DNA of 64,000 nucleotides. It comes from Kibdelosporangium persicum. Its GTDB lineage: Bacteria > Actinomycetota > Actinomycetes > Mycobacteriales > Pseudonocardiaceae. The notes below the pieces were generated by a model. It did no database searches, was not told the origin of the DNA, and saw only the letters and a program-made list of their open reading frames with translations. The translations under genes and the position numbers were made by a program. Shown in pieces: positions 1-6,959 of this stretch (position 1 is its first letter; each line of letters begins with the position of its first letter). The stretch covers positions 146,327-210,326 of the forward strand of contig NZ_JAAATY010000016.1 of assembly GCF_013280595.1 (NCBI RefSeq). The letters run 5' to 3'.

Positions 1-315
1 GAAGATGACGACCAGCGACACGACCAGGCCGACCAGACCACCGATGATCAGCGGCGGGTACGGGCTGATCTGCTGGCCCAGCACAAGGACAGCCGTGATG
101 ATGCCGGTCAGCAGGGCGACGCCCAGCGTCGTGGCGGTCTTCATCACGACGTCGTCGACGGTGATCGGGCGGTCCGCCTGAGTCGGCGGCGCCTGGTCAA
201 CGCCGTATCCGGGCATACCACCCTGTGGGTAGCCCTGCGGACTGCCGAAGCCCGCGTAACCAACGTTTCCGCGGGTCTGCAAGTTGCGGAACGCGGGGTT
301 GCTCGAAGAACGCAC
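1..315 (-). CDS. Bax inhibitor-1/YccA family membrane protein (partial, 3' end outside window)
   Basis: The first 105 codons of a gene leaving the left edge. The N-terminus reads VRSSSNPAFRNLQTRG, followed by a Gly/Pro/Tyr-rich linker, a conserved stretch DRPITVDDVVMKTATTLG and two hydrophobic segments. This SNPAFRNL start plus TVDDVVMKT entry to the first helix is characteristic of actinobacterial Bax inhibitor-1/YccA proteins, multi-helix inner-membrane proteins of uncertain function (putative ion leak or stress role). I chose the GTG at 315 because GGAGG lies 5 bases upstream; an in-frame ATG at 327 would put that ribosome site inside the coding region. No stop is reached in the window. 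Confidence 0.8.
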   Translation of the reverse strand, partial: MRSSSNPAFRNLQTRGNVGYAGFGSPQGYPQGGMPGYGVDQAPPTQADRPITVDDVVMKTATTLGVALLTGIITAVLVLGQQISPYPPLIIGGLVGLVVSLVVIF

Positions 316-394
316 CTGATCCTCCATGGGCCTGTTGTGGCCTTCACCGGGTCCAACGGCCGGAAGCGCCCGTGTGTTCCCGTCGGTAAAGCAG

Positions 395-427
395 ATTTTA
401 CTCTGATCGATCCAACCAAATCGATCA
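395..427 (-). promoter_or_regulatory. Putative promoter and palindromic operator of the Bax-inhibitor gene
   Basis: On the minus strand a TAAAAT hexamer (400-395) lies about 80 bases before the GTG start. Directly upstream is a perfect 8-bp inverted repeat, TGATCGAT at 404-411 and ATCGATCA at 420-427, separated by 8 bases. A palindrome where the -35 region would lie suggests a repressor or activator site; no good TTGACA-like -35 is visible. It could instead be a hairpin between the divergent genes. Confidence 0.35.
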
Positions 428-540
428 GGCCAACGGCAGCCTAACGCGTCCGGCTCGCGCGATGTGTTCGGTTCGTGACCTTCACCTGCGGTTTTCAACC
501 TCCTGTCACGTCCCCGGACGGGCGGTCTACCTTGTGGGTG

Positions 541-1626
541 ATGGGTGCACGCAGAGCGAGGGACTGGCGGCCGATCACGCTGGCTACCGCGTTGATCGCG
601 ACCTTTGTGATCCTACTGGGCATCGGCATGCGGAAGCCCGAGGAGGCCAGGCCCGCGCCGGTCGCCACGGCCACCCCACAGGACTGGATGCGCAAACTCG
701 CACCCGGCGAGCGTCCGCCGCAGTTCGTGCTGTTCTCGTTCGACGGCGCGGGATCGCACGACCAGTGGCAGCGCCTGCTCGACCTGGCGGGCAGGTCGAA
801 CGCGAGGTTCACGGCCTTTCTGTCCGGCGTGTACCTGCTGGCCGACGACCAGCGCAAGCAGTACACGGCGCCGGGGCGCGCGGCCGGGCAGTCGTCGATC
901 TCGTTCGGCGGATCACCCGACGAGGTCAGGACCAGGATCGCCGACCTGAACACCGCGGTGCAGCGTGGCATCGAGATCGGCACGCACTACAACGGCCACT
1001 ACTGCAGCCCGCGGTGGACCACCCAGCAGTGGCAGTCCGAGCTGCGGCAGTTCTTCCAGTTCGTCGACCAGGCCGGCGTGCAGGGCCTGAAGATCGACAG
1101 CACCGCCGTCAAGGGCGGCAGGCTGCCGTGCCTCGAAGGCAAGTTCGACGCCGTGTTCGACGCGATGAAGAGCCGTGGCCTGACCTACGACTCCAGCCAG
1201 GTGTCCGACGGCGTGCTCTGGCCGGCCAAGGAGAAGGACATCTGGGAGTTCGCGCTGCCGATGGTGCGCATGCCCGCCGTGAACAACAAAAAGGTCACGA
1301 TGGTCGACTACCAGATCTGGGAGGCGTTGAACCGCTCGAAGGACGACAAGTCGAAACGTGACGAGTTCGCCAGGGCGACACTCGAGCTGTACCGCGCGGC
1401 CTACGACGCGACGCTGCGCGGCAACCGGGCGCCGCTGCTGATCGGCAACCACTTCCTCGACTGGGCCGGCGGCGGTTTCGGCGTCGCGGCCGAGCAGTTC
1501 ATGGGTGAGGTCTGCGGCAAACCGGAGACCGTGTGCACGACGTTCTCCGACGTGATCAGGTGGCTGGAACTGCAGGACCCGGCCGTGCTGGAGCAGTTGC
1601 GCAGCCTGCCCGCCGCCCAGACCTGA
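541..1626 (+). CDS. NodB-like polysaccharide deacetylase family protein, membrane-anchored or secreted
   Basis: 361 residues from the ATG at 541; an upstream GTG at 475 would add 22 residues ahead of the signal segment and looks unlikely. An N-terminal hydrophobic segment follows a short basic stretch (residues about 12-30), so the protein is exported or anchored outside. The extracellular part resembles NodB carbohydrate esterases: FVLFSFDGAGS corresponds to motif 1 and THYNGHYC carries the HxxxH metal-ligand pair of motif 2. Motif 1 is FDGAG where canonical NodB enzymes have FDDG, so one metal-ligand Asp appears to be missing, and activity on cell-wall glycans cannot be assumed. It stands alone 63 bases before a sigma-factor gene. 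Confidence 0.65.
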   Translation: MGARRARDWRPITLATALIATFVILLGIGMRKPEEARPAPVATATPQDWMRKLAPGERPPQFVLFSFDGAGSHDQWQRLLDLAGRSNARFTAFLSGVYLLADDQRKQYTAPGRAAGQSSISFGGSPDEVRTRIADLNTAVQRGIEIGTHYNGHYCSPRWTTQQWQSELRQFFQFVDQAGVQGLKIDSTAVKGGRLPCLEGKFDAVFDAMKSRGLTYDSSQVSDGVLWPAKEKDIWEFALPMVRMPAVNNKKVTMVDYQIWEALNRSKDDKSKRDEFARATLELYRAAYDATLRGNRAPLLIGNHFLDWAGGGFGVAAEQFMGEVCGKPETVCTTFSDVIRWLELQDPAVLEQLRSLPAAQT

Positions 1627-1689
1627 TCGCACGGGCAACTTTTCCCGGCTCCCGGATCGTCCCCCGGTACGGCAGAAGGGAGTCGCCCC

Positions 1690-2178
1690 ATGGGGGTCCG
1701 CGACCGGGAGTTCGCGCAGTTCGTCGACGCGAACACCACTCGGCTCAGACGCACGGCATATCTGCTGTGCGGTGACTGGCACCGCGCCGAGGACCTCGTC
1801 CAAGTCGCGTTCCTGAAGGTCTACAAGTCGTGGCCGAAGGTCGCGTCGTCACCGCTCGGTTACGCCCGCCAGACGCTGACCAACACGGTGATCGACGAAT
1901 CACGCAGGTTCTGGCGGCGGGAGCAGCCGACGTATCCCCTGCCCGACACCGCGGGGACGAACGCCGACCAGGACATCGCACTGGATCTGCGCCGGGCCAT
2001 GGCCGCGCTGCCGCCCAGGCAGCGCGCGGCCGTGGTCCTGCGGTACTGGGACGACCTGCCCATCGCGGCGGTCGCGGACCTGCTCGGATGCTCTGAGGGA
2101 ACCGTGAAAAGCCAGTGTGCCAAGGGATTGGCCGCGTTGCGCGAGATGGTCACCGACCGGCTGGAGGGACACCGATGA
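1690..2178 (+). CDS. SigE-family ECF RNA polymerase sigma factor
   Basis: 162 residues, the normal length for the small SigE-type ECF group of actinomycetes. Region 2 is seen in FAQFVDANTTRLRRTAYLL and GDWHRAEDLVQVAFLKVYKSW (promoter melting and -10 recognition). Region 4 is seen in ALPPRQRAAVVLRYWDDLP and LLGCSEGTVKSQCAKGLAAL, a helix-turn-helix for -35 binding. The start ATG follows AAGGGAGTCGCCCC. The gene overlaps the next one by four bases (ATGA), so sigma factor and partner are translationally coupled. The regulon cannot be read from the sequence. Confidence 0.9.
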   Translation: MGVRDREFAQFVDANTTRLRRTAYLLCGDWHRAEDLVQVAFLKVYKSWPKVASSPLGYARQTLTNTVIDESRRFWRREQPTYPLPDTAGTNADQDIALDLRRAMAALPPRQRAAVVLRYWDDLPIAAVADLLGCSEGTVKSQCAKGLAALREMVTDRLEGHR

Positions 2179-3014
2179 GCGATCACGAGAGCGCGCAGGC
2201 CCGAGAACTGCTCAGCGAGCTGCTGCGCGACGAACCTCCGGTGACCACCGACTCGGCCACGCTCGTCCGCAAAGGGCGCCGACGCGCGGTGATCGTCCGC
2301 TCAGCGGCCATCGGCGGCGTGACGCTCGGCGTCGTGGGGGCCGTGCTTGCCGCCACACTGGCCCGGCCTGAGCCGGACATGTCCCCGGCTCTGCCGGTCG
2401 TCACCACCACGTCCCAGACGCCCACCAAGATGCGCCTGTTCACCGAGGACGACCGGTCCCGCAGGCTAAGCAGGGCTCTGCAGGACGCCAAGGACCAGTT
2501 CATCCCGCCCGGGCTGATCGTGGCGGCCGAACCGGACACCTGGGGAGTCGAGACGGCGCTGCAGGTCGTCAAGGCGAACACCAACGGGTTGCTGCGGCCG
2601 CAGTGGGCGTACTTCGCCAGCGTCCATGTGGGCAACGACAAGGATGGCTACGGCTCGCTGTCGGTGCACGTCAACAGCACGGGCACCGAGGGCCGATGCG
2701 CCACACCCGGCGTACCACCACTCAACAACGACGTGCTCGTCGAATGTACGGACACGACACTGCCCGACGGCACGCGGGCGGCGGTGAGCCGGTACGAGGG
2801 CCGCAGTCCGACCGGCTTCAGCGGCCACGAAAGCTACCGGCAGCTCGCTGTCGAAGCCGTCCGCCCGGACGGCACACGGATCTACGTGTCCGCCACGAAC
2901 CGGGCGCCGGGCATGTACATGGCTTCCCCGGGAGCGGTTCCGCTCCGGGCCGAGCCACCGCTCGGCACCGCCGACGTGCTGAAAATCGTGCAACTGCCGG
3001 GCATGAGGTTCTGA
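2175..3014 (+). CDS. Single-pass membrane protein coupled to the ECF sigma factor
   Basis: 279 residues. About 35 cytoplasmic residues ending in a basic patch (RKGRRRAV), one transmembrane helix (about 40-62), then an external domain of about 215 residues with no family I recognise. The topology and the four-base overlap with the sigma gene suggest an anti-sigma factor or sensor partner. The cytoplasmic part lacks the HxxxCxxC zinc anti-sigma motif, so any sigma binding would use another fold. SigE-type sigma factors are commonly followed by such proteins; the function is inferred from position only. Confidence 0.75.
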   Translation: MSDHESAQARELLSELLRDEPPVTTDSATLVRKGRRRAVIVRSAAIGGVTLGVVGAVLAATLARPEPDMSPALPVVTTTSQTPTKMRLFTEDDRSRRLSRALQDAKDQFIPPGLIVAAEPDTWGVETALQVVKANTNGLLRPQWAYFASVHVGNDKDGYGSLSVHVNSTGTEGRCATPGVPPLNNDVLVECTDTTLPDGTRAAVSRYEGRSPTGFSGHESYRQLAVEAVRPDGTRIYVSATNRAPGMYMASPGAVPLRAEPPLGTADVLKIVQLPGMRF

Positions 3015-3054
3015 AGGCAGGTCCCGACCGAGTGACCCGACTTGCGCCCGGATA

Positions 3055-4056
3055 ATGAAAACCGATATCAATGTCGGGGTGAAGATCGCTTTCGTCGGAA
3101 AGGGAGGCAGCGGCAAGACCACGCTGGCCTCCCTGTTCCTGCGCCACCTCGGCGCCGCGTCGCGGCCGGTGCTGGCCGTGGACGCCGACATCAACCAGCA
3201 CCTGGCCGGCGCACTGGGCGCCTCGGAGCCGGAGACCCTCGCCCTGCCGACGCTCGGCGAGAACCTGCCACTGATCAAGGACTACCTGCGCGGCGACAAC
3301 CCGCGGATCGCCTCGGCGGCCGAGATGGTCAAGACGACCCCGGCGGGTCGCGGATCGCGCGTGCTGCGGGTGGTCGAGGACAACCCGATCTACGCCGCCT
3401 GTGTGCGCGAGATCGACGGTGTCCGGCTGGCCGTGACGGGTCCGTTCGGCGAGGAGGACCTCGGTGTCGCGTGCTACCACTCGAAGGTCGGCGCGGTCGA
3501 ACTGATGCTCAACCACATGGCCGACGGACCGGGCGAGTACGTCGTGGTCGACATGACCGCCGGTGCCGACTCGTTCGCGTCCGGCCTGTTCACCCGGTTC
3601 GACGTGACGTTCCTGGTGTGCGAGCCGACCGTGCGCAGCATCGGCGTGTACCGGCAGTACCTGGGCTACGCCAAGGACTTCGGCGTCAAGGTGGCCGTGG
3701 TCGGCAACAAGATCTCCGACGACGAGGACCTCGCGTTCCTGCGTGAGCACGTCGGCGACGACCTGCTGACGTGGGTGTCGCGGTCCGGGCACGTGCGTGC
3801 GGCCGAACGCGGTGAGATCCGTCCGATCGACGCCTTCGAGCCGGAGAACCGCGAAGCACTGCGCACCATGCAGGCACTGGTCGACGCGACCAGCAAGGAC
3901 TGGCGGCGCTTCCAGGACCAGGCCGTGCAGTTCCATCTCCGCAACGCGCACGCATGGGCGAACGAGCGCACCGGCCGCGACCTCGCCGGGCAGATCGACC
4001 CGGAGTTCACTCTTGGGGCGGTCCCGCTGGCGGGCTCGGCCGTCAACGCTGGATAG
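3055..4056 (+). CDS. ArsA/CooC-type P-loop ATPase
   Basis: 333 residues with a deviant Walker A, GKGGSGKTT (15-23), as in the MinD/ArsA/CooC family of dimeric ATPases. VLAVDADINQHL follows as the switch region, and EYVVVDMTAGADSF matches Walker B. CooC-type members help load metal centres; ParA-type members position cargo. An alternative GTG start at 3079 (VKIAFVGKGG) would give the usual short N-terminus of the family, and neither start has a strong ribosome site. The next gene starts 29 bases downstream and probably belongs to the same transcript. No nickel, CO or arsenic genes are nearby, so the client is unknown. Confidence 0.75.
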   Translation: MKTDINVGVKIAFVGKGGSGKTTLASLFLRHLGAASRPVLAVDADINQHLAGALGASEPETLALPTLGENLPLIKDYLRGDNPRIASAAEMVKTTPAGRGSRVLRVVEDNPIYAACVREIDGVRLAVTGPFGEEDLGVACYHSKVGAVELMLNHMADGPGEYVVVDMTAGADSFASGLFTRFDVTFLVCEPTVRSIGVYRQYLGYAKDFGVKVAVVGNKISDDEDLAFLREHVGDDLLTWVSRSGHVRAAERGEIRPIDAFEPENREALRTMQALVDATSKDWRRFQDQAVQFHLRNAHAWANERTGRDLAGQIDPEFTLGAVPLAGSAVNAG

Positions 4057-4084
4057 CACCAACCGCAGAAACACGGAGGAATCC

Positions 4085-4477
4085 ATGTCCTTGGACGTGC
4101 CAACCGCGTTGCTGGAGAAGGCGGAGCGTGGCGATGTCACCGACGCCGAGTTCGTCGACTGCGTCCGGGTATCCCTGCCCTACGCGTGGGATCTGATCAG
4201 CGAGGTGGCCACCAGGGCCAAGGAAGGCACCGCGGAGTTCGCCGACAACACCACACCGCCGCCCAGCGAGGCCGAACGCGGCCAGTTGCTGCGGGCACTG
4301 GCGTCCGACGCCATCCGCGGCGGGCTCGAGCGCCACTTCGGCGTGAAGCTCAGCTTCCAGAACTGCCACCGGGTCGCGGCGTTCCTGCCGTCCGCTGTGG
4401 ACAGTGACCGGTACCGCGCGTTCATCTCGCCGCGCGGCCAGCTGCTCAACCAGAGCCCCGAGCTGCGCGACTGCTGA
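4085..4477 (+). CDS. Small conserved-type hypothetical protein paired with the ATPase
   Basis: 130 residues beginning MSLDVPTALLEKAERGD, with a good ribosome site (ACGGAGGAATCC before the ATG). It is acidic and helical by composition, with no signal peptide or membrane segment. Two cysteines are seen in DFVDCV-like (EFVDCVRVS) and FQNCHRV contexts, and a third ends the protein (ELRDC). I do not recognise the family. It lies 28 bases after the ArsA/CooC-like ATPase gene and is followed at once by a strong terminator, so the two genes form one unit. A client or adaptor of the ATPase is the simplest guess. Confidence 0.7.
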   Translation: MSLDVPTALLEKAERGDVTDAEFVDCVRVSLPYAWDLISEVATRAKEGTAEFADNTTPPPSEAERGQLLRALASDAIRGGLERHFGVKLSFQNCHRVAAFLPSAVDSDRYRAFISPRGQLLNQSPELRDC

Positions 4478-4482
4478 CGGGC

Positions 4483-4520
4483 GTCCCCGATGCGGCTGCC
4501 GGCGCGGCCGCATCGGGGAC
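4483..4520 (+). terminator. Strong intrinsic-type hairpin after the ATPase operon
   Basis: A perfect 14-bp stem: GTCCCCGATGCGGC at 4483-4496 and its complement GCCGCATCGGGGAC at 4507-4520, with a 10-base loop. It begins five bases after the stop codon of the small partner gene. There is no U-tract, which is normal for actinobacterial terminators. Confidence 0.8.
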
Positions 4521-4798
4521 ACAATGCCCGGCTACTTCAGCAGGATCACCGCGACCGAGACGCACGGCGCCGGGTCACATGCTTCGAAATCACCCGATCA
4601 GGCGGCGGACATCGTGCTGGAGGCGCTACGTGACCGCCCCCAGCATGCCTATTTACCCCGACTCCGCCGCGGCAGACGGCGCCGACCGGGTGAAGTTCGG
4701 CAAGGGGAACGGAAACTGTCCGCAGCCACGGCGGCGTCGGCGCGAATGAGCCGAGGGTTCCACTGGTAGATCTGGACACGGCGGGTAGCCTCGCGAGC
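4521..4798. other. Non-coding stretch between terminator and coiled-coil gene
   Basis: About 280 bases with no convincing gene. An ATG at 4524 opens an 81-codon frame with no visible ribosome site, an Arg-rich tail and no recognisable domain, so I left it out. The promoter of the downstream coiled-coil gene should lie here, but no clear -35/-10 pair stands out. Confidence 0.5.
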
Positions 4799-5629
4799 AT
4801 GGCTCCCGCCGACGCCCCGATACCGCTCGGTTTCGACGTGGTCCGCCACGGTTACGACCGGGCGCAAGTGCAGCAGCACTTCACCAATCTGGAGTCGAAC
4901 CTGCGGCGGATCACCGCCGACCGGGACAACACCCGTGCCCAGAACGCCGAGCTGAGCAGACAAATGGACGCGTTGCGGGCGGAACTGACCCAGTTGCGCG
5001 AACAGGTCAACGGCGCGACGCAGCCGCTCACGGCAGCCGATGAAGTGCACAAACAGCTGCGCGTAATGCTCGATGTGACCCGCGCCGAGGCGCTGGAAAT
5101 CACCGCGCGCGCCCAGGCCGCGGCCGAACAAACGTTCGCGAGCGCGCACCAGGCCTCGGCCGCCTTGCGCAGCCGCTACGAGTTCCTGCTCGCCGAACTC
5201 GAAGCCCAGCAGGCGCAGATGCAGTCGGAGCATAAAGCGGCACTGGACCAAGCACGAACACATCTGACAAAGATGTCCTCGGAGGCGGAGGAACGCCGCA
5301 GCAAATTCGGCGAACAAGCCGACGCGCAGCACCGCCAGGTCGAACAGGAATTCGAATCCGCGATGGCGGCCCGCCGAGCGGCACTCGACCAGGAAATCGC
5401 CGAACGCCGGCTCAACAGCAAACGCGAAGCGGACAAACTCGTGGCGGACGCGACCGCCGAGGCGAATCGCCGGACGACCGAGGCCCAGCAGAAGATCGAC
5501 CAGTTGACCGGCCTGCGCCAGCGAGTGTCCGAGCGCCTGCGGGAGACGGGCCGGCTGCTCACCCAGAGCTCGAACCTCCTGGAACCGCTGGACACGGAGG
5601 CGGACATCATCTCGGGCAAGTCGCAGTAG
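4799..5629 (+). CDS. DivIVA-like coiled-coil protein
   Basis: 276 residues. The N-terminal IPLGFDVVRHGYDRAQVQQH matches the DivIVA/GpsB-type membrane-binding entry (F...RGYDxxQV pattern). From residue about 25 to 245 the protein is almost entirely heptad-rich, Ala/Glu/Gln/Arg-rich coiled coil, broken near residues 78-90. DivIVA proteins sense curved membrane and recruit polar growth or division machinery. This one lacks the long linker of Wag31 and is probably an accessory polar or cytoskeletal scaffold of the Scy/FilP kind. It is monocistronic and faces a convergent hydrolase gene across a tandem-repeat region. Confidence 0.75.
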   Translation: MAPADAPIPLGFDVVRHGYDRAQVQQHFTNLESNLRRITADRDNTRAQNAELSRQMDALRAELTQLREQVNGATQPLTAADEVHKQLRVMLDVTRAEALEITARAQAAAEQTFASAHQASAALRSRYEFLLAELEAQQAQMQSEHKAALDQARTHLTKMSSEAEERRSKFGEQADAQHRQVEQEFESAMAARRAALDQEIAERRLNSKREADKLVADATAEANRRTTEAQQKIDQLTGLRQRVSERLRETGRLLTQSSNLLEPLDTEADIISGKSQ

Positions 5630-5856
5630 GCCATCCGGGTGGTTCCGGTGCGGACGTTCCGTTCGCACCGGAAGTTGTCCACAACCGGCCAGTAACCCCT
5701 TTGACCAGGCCTTATCGCCGGTAGACTGGGTCCGGGGTCGCCCCCGGGTTCGGGTGGGGGCTGGGCTGGCGGTGTTGATCAAGGGCCATGCGGGGTGTTG
5801 GGGTCGGCATGCCGGGGCCCGGTCAGCGTGCGGCTTCCCCGGCGACATGGCCATCA
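5630..5856. other. Non-coding DNA before the 40-bp repeat array
   Basis: Intergenic sequence between convergent genes. A TTGACC hexamer (5702-5707) is followed by TAGACT (5723-5728) with a short 15-base spacer, a weak promoter look-alike with no gene downstream on that strand. The rest is G-rich and shows no structure I can support. Confidence 0.4.
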
Positions 5857-6170
5857 GCTTGAGCTGTCAGCGTGCGGCTTCCCCGGTGTCTCGGCTGTCG
5901 GCTTGAGCTGTCAGCGGCTTCCTCGGTGTCTCGGCTGTCGGCTTGAGCTGTCAGCGGCTTCCTCGGTGTCTCGGCTGTCGGCTTGAGCTGTCAGCGGCTT
6001 CCCCGGTGTCTCGGCTGTCAGCAAGCGTTTTCCTCCGTGCCCTGGCCGTTTCCTCGGAGCGATGGCTTGGCTGTCAGCGAGCGCGTTCCCCGGCGCCTTG
6101 ACCGTCGGCGAGCGCCTGCCCGGCGCCATGGCTGTCAGCGAGCGTTCTCCTCGGCGTCCTGGCCGTCGGC
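5857..6170. repeat. Tandem 40-bp minisatellite at the 3' end of the hydrolase gene
   Basis: Units at 5901-5940 and 5941-5980 are identical (begin GCTTGAGCTGTCAGCGGCTT, end CTCGGCTGTCG). The unit at 5981-6020 differs at two bases and that at 5857-5900 carries a 4-base insertion. More degenerate copies, marked by CTGTCAGC(A/G)AGCG at 6015, 6071 and 6132, continue to about 6170. The last copy contains the TGA stop (complement TCA, 6135-6137) and final codons of the minus-strand hydrolase. A 40-bp period is not a multiple of three, so the array itself is not coding. Confidence 0.9.
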
Positions 6171-6959
6171 GGCGACGGCTGACGCCCGAGCGCAGGTCTC
6201 CAGAATCGTCCGAGCCACCAGCTCAGGCTCGTCGTGCATCGGCACGTGCCCGCACCGAGGCAGCGTGACGTGCCGAGCCTCCGGCAGCAGCTGGGCGGCG
6301 CGCCGTGCCTGGTTCGGCCACAGAATCCGGTCCCGCGTGCCCCACGCGATGGTCACCGGCACGCTCGGCGCCACGCTCTGGAAGAAGTAGTCCCGCCCGG
6401 CCCGAGCCACCGAGTCGAACCCGGGCGCGGCGGCCATCGAAGCGAGATCGGCCAGCATGACCTCGAGAGGCACCCGCGACGGACGCCCGAACAGCAGACT
6501 CCCGCTGGCCAGCCGGAACGACTTGCGCGTCATCATCGCGGTCCGGGTCCGCTCAGGCAGCCGCCCGGTGGCCCGGATCATCGACAGCACCCGCAAAGCC
6601 CAGGCCCGGCCCCGGGCGGTCGCCCAGAATCCGGCCGGCGACAACGCCGTGACGGATGAGGCGTGCCCGGCGGAGGCGAGTTCCAACGCGAGCATTCCGC
6701 CCAGCGAGTTCCCGGCCAGGTGCGGCCGGGTTATCCCCATCGCCTTGAAGCTGTCCACAGCCGCATCCACAGCCGCGGCCACCGTGTACGGCTCGGGCAA
6801 AGCCGGGGAAAGCCCGAATCCAGGCAGGTCCACCGCGATCACGTCGTGCGACTCGGCCAGCCGGTCCAGCACCGGCTCCCAGGCCTGCCAACGGTGCCCG
6901 ATGCCGTGCAGCAGCACCAGCGGACTGCCTGACCCGCGGCGTTCGTACGAAATGTTCAC
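6135..6959 (-). CDS. Alpha/beta-fold hydrolase
   Basis: 274 residues, the usual size for a single-domain alpha/beta hydrolase. The oxyanion loop HGIGHRW (19-25), nucleophile elbow GNSLGG (Ser85), an Asp in WGTRDRILW (about 215) and the final His in RCGHVPMHDEP (about 245) complete the triad. There is no signal peptide, so it is cytoplasmic. The GTG start overlaps the stop of the upstream EphD-like gene by four bases (GTGA), so both are made together and probably act in one lipid or xenobiotic pathway. The substrate cannot be told. The last codons lie inside the degenerate end of a tandem repeat. Confidence 0.88.
   Translation of the reverse strand: MNISYERRGSGSPLVLLHGIGHRWQAWEPVLDRLAESHDVIAVDLPGFGLSPALPEPYTVAAAVDAAVDSFKAMGITRPHLAGNSLGGMLALELASAGHASSVTALSPAGFWATARGRAWALRVLSMIRATGRLPERTRTAMMTRKSFRLASGSLLFGRPSRVPLEVMLADLASMAAAPGFDSVARAGRDYFFQSVAPSVPVTIAWGTRDRILWPNQARRAAQLLPEARHVTLPRCGHVPMHDEPELVARTILETCARASAVAADGQDAEENAR

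Noticed and set aside
4524..4769. 81-codon frame after the terminator
   Set aside because: No ribosome site, Arg-rich random-looking tail and no family resemblance.
5702..5728. TTGACC/TAGACT promoter in the convergent gap
   Set aside because: The spacer is 15 bases and no gene follows on that strand; kept only as a weak note.
5857..6170. Possible CRISPR array or repeat protein
   Set aside because: 40-bp units are directly contiguous and not a multiple of three, so neither spacers nor a continuous repeated protein are present.
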